Assembly (NCBI GenBank): GCA_003415625.1
Contig: PYIU01000008.1
Span: 2,046,001-2,110,000, forward strand
Direction: 5' to 3'
Length of the DNA: 64,000 bases
DNA from: Aquanectria penicillioides
Lineage: Eukaryota; Ascomycota; Sordariomycetes; Hypocreales; Nectriaceae
Below, one piece after another: positions 40,700 to 51,290 of the stretch. Position 1 is the first letter of the stretch; every line of letters begins with the position of its first letter. A program made the position numbers and the translations under genes. A model generated the notes under the pieces. That model ran no database searches. It saw only the letters and a list, made by a program, of their open reading frames with translations, and was not told where the DNA came from.

Positions 40700-41480
40700 T
40701 CTATTATAATAATAATAAAGATCTATTAATAGTAAGGCTATAAGCTAAATAAATAATAATGCTATTAATACTTATTGCTATTATACTTAATATAGTAATT
40801 ACTAGCAGCTAATATAATATATCTTATTTAATAAAGAGCTTTATTATTGCCTTAATTACTTAAGACTTATCTATACTGCCCTTACTGCTAAGGAATTAGC
40901 ATAATTGCTAAAGGCATTTATTCTCCTTAATACTAAAACCGCTAATAGTATTGCTATCGCTTTCTATAAGCTAAATATATTAATAGATTAATAAAAAGGC
41001 AATAGCTTATTGCTTATTAAGTATAAACTATAAAGCAATATCTATTCTAAAGGTTATAACTATAAATATAAATGCCTGCTTAATTATAACTATAGGACTA
41101 TATAATAACAATAATATTGCTTTCCCTATTGCTCTTACTACCATTTTAGTGCCTTTTTTTTCTCCTTTTTCTCCTTTATTTATCTCTTATATACCTTAAA
41201 TCTAATGCTTTATTGCTTTTAATAGCCTTAATTATTAAGCCTTAATAGCTATAATTTTGCTTAAATTAAGCACTTAAATCTAGCTGCTATTAGCATTACT
41301 ATCTTCTATAAATATTAAATCTTCCTTCCCTTCTTTCCCTTACTGCTTAATGCCCTTCTTTAGATCTTTACTCTCCTTTTCCCTTTCTATTATATCTTAA
41401 AGCCTAATAAAATTGCAAAGCATTAAAGCTAGCTCCCTTAATCCTACTATAATCTAATTACTATTAGCTGCTGCTTAAAT
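40700..41480 (-). pseudogene. Candidate minus-strand frame with a charged Lys/Glu-rich stretch
   Basis: Reading leftward from about 41,480, one frame passes through only TAA/TAG stops. It includes a strongly charged stretch at 41,291-41,444 (REKESKDLKKG, then GKEGKED and FIEDSN). A second Lys-rich run (RQIKEKKEKKALK) follows at about 41,150-41,210. Such charged composition is unusual for random AT-rich DNA and suggests a former protein. I recognise no domain. It lies in the middle of the 11.8-kb insertion and shares strand with the other candidate frames. Ends are approximate. Confidence 0.3.
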
Positions 41481-41856
41481 AATATTAATAAAATATATAA
41501 TTTAGCTAAGGTTATTGTTTTAAAACCTATTGACATTATTATTATTATTGCTATTATCCTTATTATAGCAGTCTTTATTTCCTTTATATAATCTATTGCT
41601 ATTTATAGCTATTTTAATATCCCTTAATATAAATGCCTATTACTATATATTCTTTTAAGCATTTTAGGCTAATTGCTTTAATAACTAAATATTATCTATA
41701 AAAAAAAAGATCTATTTTAATATATTTTATTTCTATTTATTTTAAATAATAACTGCATTTATATTGCCTAATAATAATTTAAATATAAAGTAATACTATA
41801 GTATAAAGAGGCTAAAGTACTAAACTACTGCTTTAGGAAATTCCCTAAATATTAAT

Positions 41857-41892
41857 ATTAATTAATTAATTAATTAATTAATTAATTAAGCT
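41857..41892. repeat. (TTAA)n simple repeat
   Basis: About eight perfect ATTA units. A simple repeat with no evident role. Confidence 0.9.
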
Positions 41893-42719
41893 TTAAAAAT
41901 AAAGGCATTATATAATAACTCTCTCTTTATAGTATATTAAATATAATAGAATATATTCTAGCTTACCTTTAGTAATATTGCCCTTTATTTTATTCCTTTT
42001 TATTAATAAAGTTTAAGCTAAAATAGCCCTTAATAGATATAATTAAATGCATTTTATATTAATATAAGAACTATATCTATTTATTTAAAAAAGGGCATTT
42101 AGGCTTAAAAGAAATACTAAAGTCTTTAGCATTATAGTATAACTTTTTGCACTAAATATAAATAAAGGTAATATAATTATATAAATAGATATCTTAAAAG
42201 ACCTCTTTATAGTATAAATATATATTTAAAGCTATAACCTTCTTTTTTTACTCCTTAATATAAATATTAAAGCTAGATTAATTATTGCTATTTTTAAGCT
42301 AGCTAATCTCCTAAAGATATAGCTATCTTTTTAATATAAGCTAATATAGCTTATTAATATTAAGATATATTTAATAATAATTATATAAAAGCTTTATTAA
42401 ATATTCTAAAAAATAAATAACTACTTTAACCTTTAATAGTGCCTAATCTATAAAAATGCAATTAGCTATTTTTATAAAAAATTAATAAGTTTTATTTCTC
42501 TTTATACTATTAATATTAATACTAGCATTAATATTAATATTAGTATTAATGCAAGCATTACTATTACTATTTTATTACTTAATAGATTTATTGCCCTTTT
42601 AACTATTAATATTATTTATATAAGCATTAATATAAATATAAATACTATTACTATTATTATTAATACTATTTATTAAAATGCAAAAAGGCATAAGCATAAA
42701 TATAAATATAGATATAGCT

Positions 42720-44551
42720 CTAGCTGCCTATATCTTAATCCCTTCTTTTAGTATAGAAAGGTACTTTATAGCTATAACTATTTGCTTTTAGATTAAATCC
42801 TTTACCTTTATTGTATAGTTAGTTAAGTAATAGATTAAGAATAAGCTATAAGACTATATTGCAATAAATATTAAGTTATAGTTATATTGCAATTTTATAG
42901 CTATTAATTTATTTTAGTAATTTATAAATATATAAAATTGCTTAATAAAAAGAACCCCCTTTTATTAAACTCTATTTTCTTTATTAATTATTTAAGGAAT
43001 TTAAACTAGTATATATCTTACTATTACTACTATTAATTTAGATTTCTATTCTAAAGTATATACTTAATATATATAGCCTTATGCTTATAAATCTAAAATA
43101 ATCCTATATAAAAGTTTGCCTTTTTATTAAATATTATTAATAGCTCTACTATATTATTAATTAAAGCTAATATATTAAATATAACTATTTTTTATCTTAT
43201 AGCAACTTAAAATAATAGCTTATTAAGGTTCTATACTTTTATAATATATAAAACGCTTTATATTAGTAAACCTAATATATATAAAAGGAAATTATAATAG
43301 CCCTTTCTCTTTATTAATACTTATTTACTTACTTATTTATTTATTTATTTATTTATTTACTTATTTATTTATTTCCTTATCTATTTTATTTAATACTTTT
43401 TATTATCTATATATATATACTATATGCAATTATATAGAAATAAAACCTTATTTACTTACTTTATAAAAAATGCTATTTAAATATTAAATAATATTCTCTT
43501 AATGTGCTCTATTGCTTTTTAAAAGATTATTTCTATTTATACTAAAAAGCAAGCTAAAATTTATACTTTTATATAGCTAAATTAAACTATATATATAAAG
43601 CAAGCTATATTAATTAGTTTTAATAGCAGTAAAATAGTAATTTATTTAACTAAAAACTAACTTTTTGCTAACCTTAATATAATGCTTTAAGAATAAAGAT
43701 AACTTATAATAAAAGTAAATAGCTAAACTTATTAGGTTTAATATTAATAAATACTTTCTTTTTTTACTATTATTAAAACTAGCTAAAAATAGCTTAATAA
43801 TATTTTTATTATACTGCTAATATTCTATAAGCTATAGCTTAATAAAGTTTATAATATTATTTAAATTAATAGTAAATTAAATTGCTAAAAGATTATAGTT
43901 AATAATTAATAATTTAATCTTTTATTATATACTTAATTAAAACTTATAAAATATAAATTGCTAAAAACTATAGATTAAAATAGACTAAATTAGCTCCTTT
44001 ATATATTTATTCTCTATTATCCTATATTTCTTAAGGTTAACTTTAGCTACTTTTATTCTTTTAGCTATTATTTTCTTTAATAGCTATTTAACCTTTTAAA
44101 AGGAGCCCTTTTCTATATTTATTATGCTTACTCTTTAATTCTATAACTGCACTATTATATTAAAAACTAAAAAAGAAAATATTTAATAGTATGCAGTATA
44201 ACTGCTATATTAGTAAAGAACTATTTTTACTTATATCTTTAATATTAAATCTTAAAATGCAAGAGTAGCTCTTATATTACTATTTTAATTATTACTATTA
44301 TTATTGCTATTATTATTGCTATTATTATTATTTTTATTCTAAAAGCTATTATTACTATTATATCTAAATTAAGATTTAGTTTAGGAGCTGCTAATAACCA
44401 AAAGGGATATAAATTGCAATAAATGCTATATACTTTATATGCCTTACTATTGCTATTTACTTTTGCCTATCTATCTATTATTTGTATTATTTATACTTTT
44501 TTAGCTTCCTTTTTGCTCTTTTTCCTACTTCTGCCTTTTATAGTACCTTTT
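42720..44551 (-). pseudogene. Candidate long minus-strand frame, unknown product
   Basis: About 600 codons can be read leftward from 44,551 in one frame in which every stop is TAA or TAG, the types RIP makes from Gln and Trp codons. The N-terminal side has a basic stretch at 44,500-44,551 (KGRSRKKSKKEAKK) like a nuclear localisation signal. The middle is rich in hydrophobic and aromatic residues. Around 43,321-43,378 the frame crosses a (TTTA)n repeat. Since TG is rare here, absence of TGA is weak evidence. No transposase or other family was recognised. It is the longest candidate frame in the 11.8-kb insertion. Confidence 0.25.
43321..43378. repeat. (TTAT)n simple repeat
   Basis: About 14 units of TTAT with a few C substitutions. 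It resembles the LINE tail in composition, but no LINE sequence flanks it. Confidence 0.85.
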
Positions 44552-45004
44552 CTATTTAAGTAATAGCCTATTAAATCTATAAAGAAATATAGTTAAAAAA
44601 GCTTTTAGAAAAAATTATAGGTCCTAAAAATTAGTAAATTAGGCCCTATAGATAATATAAATGTATAGTTTTAATTCTAATACCTATTAAATATTTATTA
44701 AACCTATAAATAGAACTTAATAATTTACTAAAGGTATACTAGCTATATTTATGCTAATTGCATTTATTTTAATTTCTTTATTAAATCTCTATTTATTTAT
44801 CTCTCCTTTTTTTAGATTAATGCCTAAAGCATTATAAAGGAACTATAACTTTTTAGTATTAATTGCTTTTAGCACTAAATTAAAATTAAATATCCCTAAT
44901 AAAATAATCTCTTTTATTAACTCCCCTTTATTATTTTCCTAACTATTATTGCCTATTAATATTAATATATTGCTATAATTACTATTATTAAGATTATTAC
45001 TATC

Positions 45005-45115
45005 CACCCCCTTTTATATACACTTAGCCTACTATTACTACTACCACTATTATTATTACTACTATTACTACTATTACTATTATTACTATCTTTATCTTTA
45101 CTAAAACTAACTTTA
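45005..45115 (-). other. Ser/Asn-rich low-complexity segment on the minus strand
   Basis: ACT/ATT triplets on the plus strand (45,029-45,090) read as Ser and Asn codons on the minus strand (SNSSNSSNNNSGSSNS). CCACCCCC and ACCACT keep CA dinucleotides, so this patch is less RIPed than its surroundings. It could be a protein linker or only a microsatellite. Confidence 0.4.
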
Positions 45116-45119
45116 TTTA

Positions 45120-47062
45120 CTTTATATAATTTAAAAAAGATATCTTAAATATTAATAGGCTCTATTTTAGCATTTAAGCCTTAATTACTTATAGGCATTA
45201 TATATACTCTTTATACTTATTTAATTTTAAATAGCTCTTTATGCCTTATTAACTAATAGATAATATTAGGGATACTATACTTTAGTGCCTTTTAGCTATC
45301 TATTTCCTTAATATTAATCTTAATATCTTTATAGTATTAATTATTTTTTTTTAACTATACTAAAGCTCTTTTTACTTTCTATCTTTATACTAATAGCAAC
45401 CTTAAAAGATCCTATAGCTTTAGTTAATAAGGCCTATACTATAAAATATAAACTTAATTAAGTGCTTTAATAAATAAATGCAAAAGCACCCTTATTGCTA
45501 TATTTTAGATATTATTTAAAAAAATAAAAATAAAACCTTTAATATACTTTCTATACTATATCTTTCCCCCTTTTTATTAGCTATTACTATTATTACTATT
45601 AGCAGCTATATTATACTATATAATTTACTTAAAGCAAATATTTAATGCAATTAACTTTTTCTTTATTAATAATAGGTCTTAAAGTTCCTTTAGATATATA
45701 TAGTTATAACCTAACTGCTAGTAAACTTAACTAGCTATAGTTAACTTATGCCTTTTAAATTAAATAAAGCAATCCTTATAAGCTACAATTAGCTAGCCTA
45801 AAGAAAAGCATATAAAATAAAAAAATAGTATATAGCTAAACTATAATATACTATTTATTTTCTGCTTTATTTAAGTAGCCTATTAAATCTCCTTTAGTTT
45901 AATCTTAAAGAACTTATAATAATATATCTTATATATTTATATTAGCATTATAGTTCTATTATAAAGTATATAATAGAAGTTCTATATTATTAATACCTTC
46001 TTACTTTAAGGAATAGGTATATATTAGCTAAGCTTATTAAATATTTATTTATTTTCTATAAACTTCTAATTGAATTAATTAATTATATTAAATATATTAT
46101 AATTTAATTTATTTATATTTATTTTATAAAAAAAGAGAATTTAATATTAATTTATTAAATAATAGCTTTTATTTACCTAAATATAATTTAATTAAGATTA
46201 AATAAACTAAAATTAATTAAATTTAGCTTAAGTAAATTAAACTTAATTGCAAACTCTATTATATTAACCCCTTTAAGATCTCTTCTATTAACTCTACTTT
46301 TAGCTTTAGCTTAAATATAAAACTAATACTTTAAGAGATTTCCACTTCTTTAGCCTAAAAGCACTAATAATAGTAGCTTTAAATAGCACTAATTCTTTAA
46401 TGCCTATATTACCTAAAGCACTATTAATAGCATTAAGATATAACTTTAATAATAACCCTTCTTAAGGCTATAAAACTGCCTTTAGAGCGCCTTATTGCTA
46501 TACCTTTATTCTCTATTTTAGACTTAATACTATAATACTTAATTCTATTAATAAAAGAATATCTTAATATATACTATTACTATTATCTTTATTATTAATT
46601 ATTAATATAGTAGCTATATAAGCTTAACCTTTACTTATTAATAGGGCATTTAAGCTAATAGATAGAGTTAATTTTACTTAAGCTAATACTTCCTTAATGC
46701 ACTATATTATATAGCTAAATAATAAAATAATAAAAATATTAAAGATTTATTAATTTAATTAATTAAATATAATGCTTTATAAATTAAGCTTAAGCTAAAA
46801 TATCTATTAATTAAAACTACTTAATACTCTATCTTTATATTCTTAAATTATATAGTTAAAACAATTAAATAAATCATTAATCTTAAATAAATAATTACTA
46901 TTAAACCCCTTTTATATTTACTATATATAATGGTTTTAAATAGACCTAAAGAGATCTTATATACTTTAAGCTAATTCATTAAATCCACTGCCCCCTATAT
47001 TAATAGAAGAATTAAGATCTATAATAACTCTAATAAATAGATATTATATATCTCTCTCTTTC

Positions 47063-47093
<31 letters not shown>

Positions 47094-47995
47094 TTCTTTC
47101 TTTTTTATTATACTTTAAGACTATACTAGACCTATTGCTAATACCTATTATTATATCTTTATATACTATAAGTATATAAGTATATTAGCGCTACTATATA
47201 TATCTATATATACTTACTTATACTTATTTATATATATATAGATTTACTTAAATATTTTTATTAAAATAATAAAAAATACTAATTATAATAGTCTATATAT
47301 ACCTTATATTCTCTATTATAATTAAATCTATAGGCAACTTTATATAATATTCTATATATTTACTTTTTTAATAATTGCTAATATATATTTTATAATCCTA
47401 AAAACTAATAATTAATACTAAATATACTCTAAAATATAATAATTACTTTAATTAGGCTTTTTATCCTTTTATTAACCTTTAATTATATCTATAGAAATGC
47501 ACTTTTATTATTAGTATTATACTTTTATTAATATAAATATATTAAGAACCTTTTATTAATTTAAACCTAATTTATATTTAAGCAATAATACTCTATTATA
47601 ATTGCATTACTGCTATTTTATTTAAAACCTTTACTTTATACTTAAGTATATAATAAAGGTAAAGATAGTTATTATCTTAATGCTAACTAAAAATATAGAT
47701 TAATAACTATTATAACTCTATATAATAAAATCTTATAAATAAAAAGATAGATAGATCTATCCCCTTTAGCTTATAATGCCTATTTAATTCTTTATTTATT
47801 TATTTCCTTTTATACTTACTATTCTATCTATAAATTATAGCTTAATTCTAATCTATTCTTTATTAAATAAACCTATTAATGCATTTACCTATATATACTA
47901 TTTAAGACCCTAATATTTATATATACTTATACTTATATATATACTTTTATATATTTATACCTATATATATATATAATATTATTATAACTATCTTT
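45120..47995. other. Insertion interior, no gene recognised
   Basis: AT-rich DNA with a pyrimidine-rich plus strand. A minus-strand frame near 46,260-46,500 reads with moderately charged content (KLKLKVELIEEILKG near 46,265-46,310) but has no recognisable domain. A (TA)n tract lies at 47,069-47,092. Confidence 0.3.
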
Positions 47996-48009
47996 TAAAT
48001 AATCCCTTT

Positions 48010-48112
48010 AATTAACTTCTTAACTATTACCCTAACTATTGCCTAAACTATTTCTTTAGCCTTTACCTTAACCCTTACCTTAACTTTTACTTTAATCTCT
48101 ATTTTAACTAAC
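48010..48112 (-). other. Lys-Val dipeptide repeat on the minus strand
   Basis: ACCTTAACCCTTACCTTAAC-type repeats on the plus strand read on the minus strand as IKVKVKVRVKVKAKE. The unit is six bases. It may be part of a coding frame or a simple satellite. It resembles telomere repeats only superficially. Confidence 0.4.
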
Positions 48113-48119
48113 CTTTTAA

Positions 48120-49690
48120 TTATCCCTAAAAAACCCTTTTCCCTTTTTATTTTCTTAAGAATCTTTTAAATATTTAAATATAAATAAAATTATAATTACT
48201 AAAATCTATAAGCCTTAAATATTACAAAAAGAATATAGAAATAATCTATTTTTAGTATTATATCTAATATATACTAAAGAACTAATTAAACTTCCTTAAG
48301 ACTAGCAATATATAAATAATATAAACTATAATACTATTAGCTAAATATATATCCCTTAATTAATATAGTTTATATAAAAATATATACAATTTCTTTAAAA
48401 TAAAGAAGATAAACTATTAATACTTATATTTAGCATTAATCTCTTAATATTTAATAGAATTCCCTACTTAAATAAATAGAAATATTTTTAGTATTTAATA
48501 AATAGTATTTTGCATTCTTTTGCATTTATATAAAAAGTTAAATAATTAAATACTCTATTAAAAGAATTAAACTTTTAGTTAAAAAATAAATATAAAATCC
48601 TAAATTTTACTATACTAATATTATTAGTTTAAAATTATAAATACTATTAATAAATAATATCTTTTTAACTTAAAACTTAAAACTATAAAAAACTAATATA
48701 TTATATAAATAGCATTAAACTATATTTATTAAAACTAAATAAGCTATTTTTCTTTAGAAACCCTATTATTAGCTTTACTAATATTATTGCTAGTTTAGTA
48801 ATTATACTTTTTAAAAAGTCCTTTCTTTAAGGCTTTTTAAATAAGGAACTTTAATGCTGCAGTTTTATTAACCTCTCTAACTATATAATGCCTATTAAGG
48901 CATTAGAACTACTATATAAAGGCGCCTATACCTTTTAAGTCTTTATCCTTATTCCTATAGATATTAGCACTTATTTTATGCACTATTCTTAAATGCTCTA
49001 AAGCCTAACTTTACTATTTAAATTAAATATAGGCTTTTATTATATTAGCTTAATTATAAGGCTTTTAGACCACTCCTTAATAAAGAAACTGCCCCTACTT
49101 TTAAAAGACCTTATTTTAATTATAGTCCTAAATAGCTAAATATAATTATTAACTATAATAGCCTATTTAACTTTATAATAATAGTATATATTATTAATAA
49201 AAAGGAGATCTTCTATTTCTATAGAAGCTACTATAAACTATATAAAGTACTTTACTACTCTTTGCACTATTAATATATTAATAACCCTTAAATATAATAT
49301 AGTAATATTGCTACTATTAATACTAATACTAAAATTACCTATATCTTTAATAAAATAGAAATATACCCTTTAAACCCTAATATTAATAAATTTAACTAAG
49401 CAAAAGATAACCTATTATACCTATATAAATTGTACTATTATAATGCCCCTATAATATTTAGTTTTTATTAATAGAATTAGCCTAAAGCTTAAAGAAATAC
49501 TTATTATATAAAAATAATAATAAATAATATAAATAATATAGATAATATAAAATGCATTAAATAGCATTAATATATTTAATTTTATTAATATATTAAATAA
49601 TATTAACTATAATAACCCTTTTAATAAAAAAGAATATTTAAATATACCTTATATTTAAGCCTCTATTAAATAATTGCAATTCTAGCCTAT
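48120..49690. other. Insertion interior, no gene recognised
   Basis: AT-rich sequence with no feature that I can name. Cys- and His-containing motifs were not evident on either strand. Confidence 0.3.
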
Positions 49691-50140
49691 TATTAATAAT
49701 GCTTAATTTACTTTAATTAATAATCTATTTACTATTAATAAAATTTAATCCATTTCTATAGAAGTTTAATCTATTTTTATTAAAAGCTAATCTATTTCTA
49801 CTAAAAGCCAGTTTACTATAAGCTAAAGTTAATCTACTATTAGTAGAAGTTAATCTACTTTTAGTATAAGCAAACCTATTCTTATTAAAACTTAATTAAC
49901 TATTAACTAAAATTAATCTAGTATTAATAAAAGCCAATCTATAATAAATAAAACCTAATTTACTATAGATTAAGAAAATATAATTAAAATATCTAATTAT
50001 AATAAAAAACAATATAAAGATAGAGGAGAATCTAATAATAAAAATGTTTAAAGCATTTAATATAAAGATCTAAAAACACCTATTTAAAATACCCTAATTC
50101 CACTACTAAAAACAGTAAATGCTACTTAAGGTAAGAGAGA
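49690..50140 (-). pseudogene. Candidate minus-strand gene with seven-residue tandem repeats
   Basis: A 21-bp unit is repeated about eleven times at 49,745-49,975, with degenerate units before it. On the minus strand one frame gives a heptapeptide series: RLTSTNS, RLTLAYS, KLAFSRN, RLAFNKN, RLNFYRN, GLNFINS, all of the form (R/G/K)-L-x-x-x-x-(S/N). A unit length that is an exact multiple of three and consistent positions for Leu and Ser/Asn suggest that it was translated. Only one TAA interrupts the repeat region. The flanking sequence to about 50,140 may be its N-terminal part. Function unknown. Confidence 0.4.
49745..49975. repeat. 21-bp tandem repeat, about 11 units
   Basis: Units such as TTAATCTACTATTAGTAGAAG and CTAATCTATTTCTACTAAAAG recur every 21 bases with roughly 60-80% identity by eye. 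It is the only minisatellite of this kind in the window. Confidence 0.75.
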
Positions 50141-50252
50141 GAAAAAAAGAGGTTCTTATTAAATTGTTTATCTATTTACTATATTTCTTTTCTCTATAAT
50201 AATATAGAATAGTAAAGCTTTTATATATATTATTATTTTACTTATTTTAATT

Positions 50253-50267
50253 AAGTTCTTTAAAGAG
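50253..50267 (-). repeat. Right inner inverted repeat of the 11.8-kb insertion
   Basis: AAGTTCTTTAAAGAG, the reverse complement of 38,536-38,550. It lies 56 bases inside the right boundary of the insertion. Confidence 0.7.
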
Positions 50268-50275
50268 CCTTTATA

Positions 50276-50317
50276 ATGCATAATAAGAAGGCAGCTTGCT
50301 GCAAGCGATTTATGCAT
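50276..50317. repeat. Nested hairpin, spared from RIP
   Basis: Outer arms ATGCATAA (50,276-50,283) and TTATGCAT (50,310-50,317) enclose inner arms GCAGC (50,291-50,295) and GCTGC (50,298-50,302). The patch keeps TG, CA and CG dinucleotides that are lost almost everywhere else. It lies at the right end of the insertion, where a terminal hairpin would sit in a rolling-circle element. There is no matching structure at the left end. Confidence 0.6.
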
Positions 50318-50323
50318 CTCCTT

Positions 50324-50530
50324 CTATTATTATAGTAGTTTTAAGATATAAATTAAGTAAAGTTTAATATATAATTAATTATTATTTATAGTTAAGCTAT
50401 TAATTTTAATATAACTATAGAGCCTATATATATGCCTTTTAGTATAACTATAAAATAAGTAGTACAATAGTTTTATTATTAAGATTATTACTTTTAATAC
50501 TATTTATAATAGAATAAATAAATTATAATA
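50324..50530 (+). repeat. Gypsy copy 1, 3' LTR, right part
   Basis: CTATTATTATAG onward matches the rest of the 311-bp LTR, ending AAATTATAATA (ATAACA before RIP) at 50,530. Confidence 0.85.
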
Positions 50531-51290
50531 AAGGCTCTTTTAAAGTATAAAAGAGTTAGCTTTTTTAATACTTAAAGCTTTTATTTTTATTATTTTATTT
50601 TTTAAATTTTAATTTATCTTTAGGCTATATTTTATATTTAATCTTTAATTTATTTTTAGTCTTTTAATTAAAGTGCTTTTATAGCTTTTATATTTACTAT
50701 ATTATCTTTATTATTTATTATATTATTATATTTAAATTTAATTAAGTTTTTTATAGATCCTTTTTAATAGGCTTTATTAATCTTTTAAAAAAGAATAAAA
50801 AATCCTAAAGATAATTTTTTCTTTTAGTAAAATCTTTTTTATTATTAATTTATTTAATTACTTTAATAATAAAGATTAGCTTTAGGGCTAGCTTTAAAGC
50901 TATTACTTAAATTTTAAAACTTTAATTAATTAATATTATAAGCATTAACTTTAAAGAATAAACATTAGATTAATTTAAACCTTTTAAATAGCTATAATTT
51001 CTTTTTAAATTAAAGCTTTAGGCTTATAACCTATAAATAATATATAAGGTATATAAGGATAGTTATAGTAGGCAATATATATAATAGATTAGTTTAGATT
51101 AATTAAGATTTATAAGGAATAGCTAAATAGTAGTTATAAAATGCCATTATCTATTTATAGTATAGAGATTCCCTTATACGAATATATAGCCTTAAGACCT
51201 AGGCCTATAAGGCCCTTAAGGTTAGCTTATAGCTAGCTGCTATATTTATAGCGGTAATTACCTTTGCCTAGCTGCTATATCTATTAATAT
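50531..51290. other. Unassigned 760-bp block
   Basis: Between Gypsy copy 1 and LINE fragment 6. The left end reads AAGGCTCTTTTAAAG, close to the inner repeat of the 11.8-kb insertion. The right end (51,170-51,290) has CpG-containing, less mutated sequence: a perfect palindrome GGTAATTACC at 51,253-51,262, flanked by two copies of CTAGCTGCTATAT (51,233-51,245 and 51,268-51,280). No gene was recognised. Confidence 0.5.

Larger units (their letters stand above)
38535..50323. mobile_element. Unidentified 11.8-kb insertion within a Gypsy LTR
   Basis: The LTR reads GGACCTAT up to 38,534 and resumes CTATTATTATAG at 50,324, so 11,789 bases have been inserted and CTAT is present on both sides, consistent with a 4-bp target duplication. 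Near each end is a 15-bp inverted repeat, CTCTTTAAAGAACTT (38,536-38,550, and reversed at 50,253-50,267). The left one is at the very end, the right one about 56 bases in. The interior shares no sequence with the LINE or Gypsy families that I can see, apart from simple repeats. The plus strand is pyrimidine-rich, and minus-strand frames read through TAA/TAG stops in several places. A large DNA transposon carrying minus-strand genes is my best guess. No transposase, helicase or recombinase motif was recognised. Confidence 0.6.

Noticed and set aside
43321..43378. LINE tail inside the 11.8-kb insertion
   Set aside because: The TTAT repeats look like the tail, but no LINE 3' sequence (stem-loop, TAGGCC, AGCTAGC) adjoins on either side.
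48030..48090. CCTTAACCCTTACC-like motifs resembling telomere repeats
   Set aside because: The units are not CCCTAA, they are interrupted and few, and they sit inside the insertion. A Lys-Val codon repeat or simple repeat explains them.
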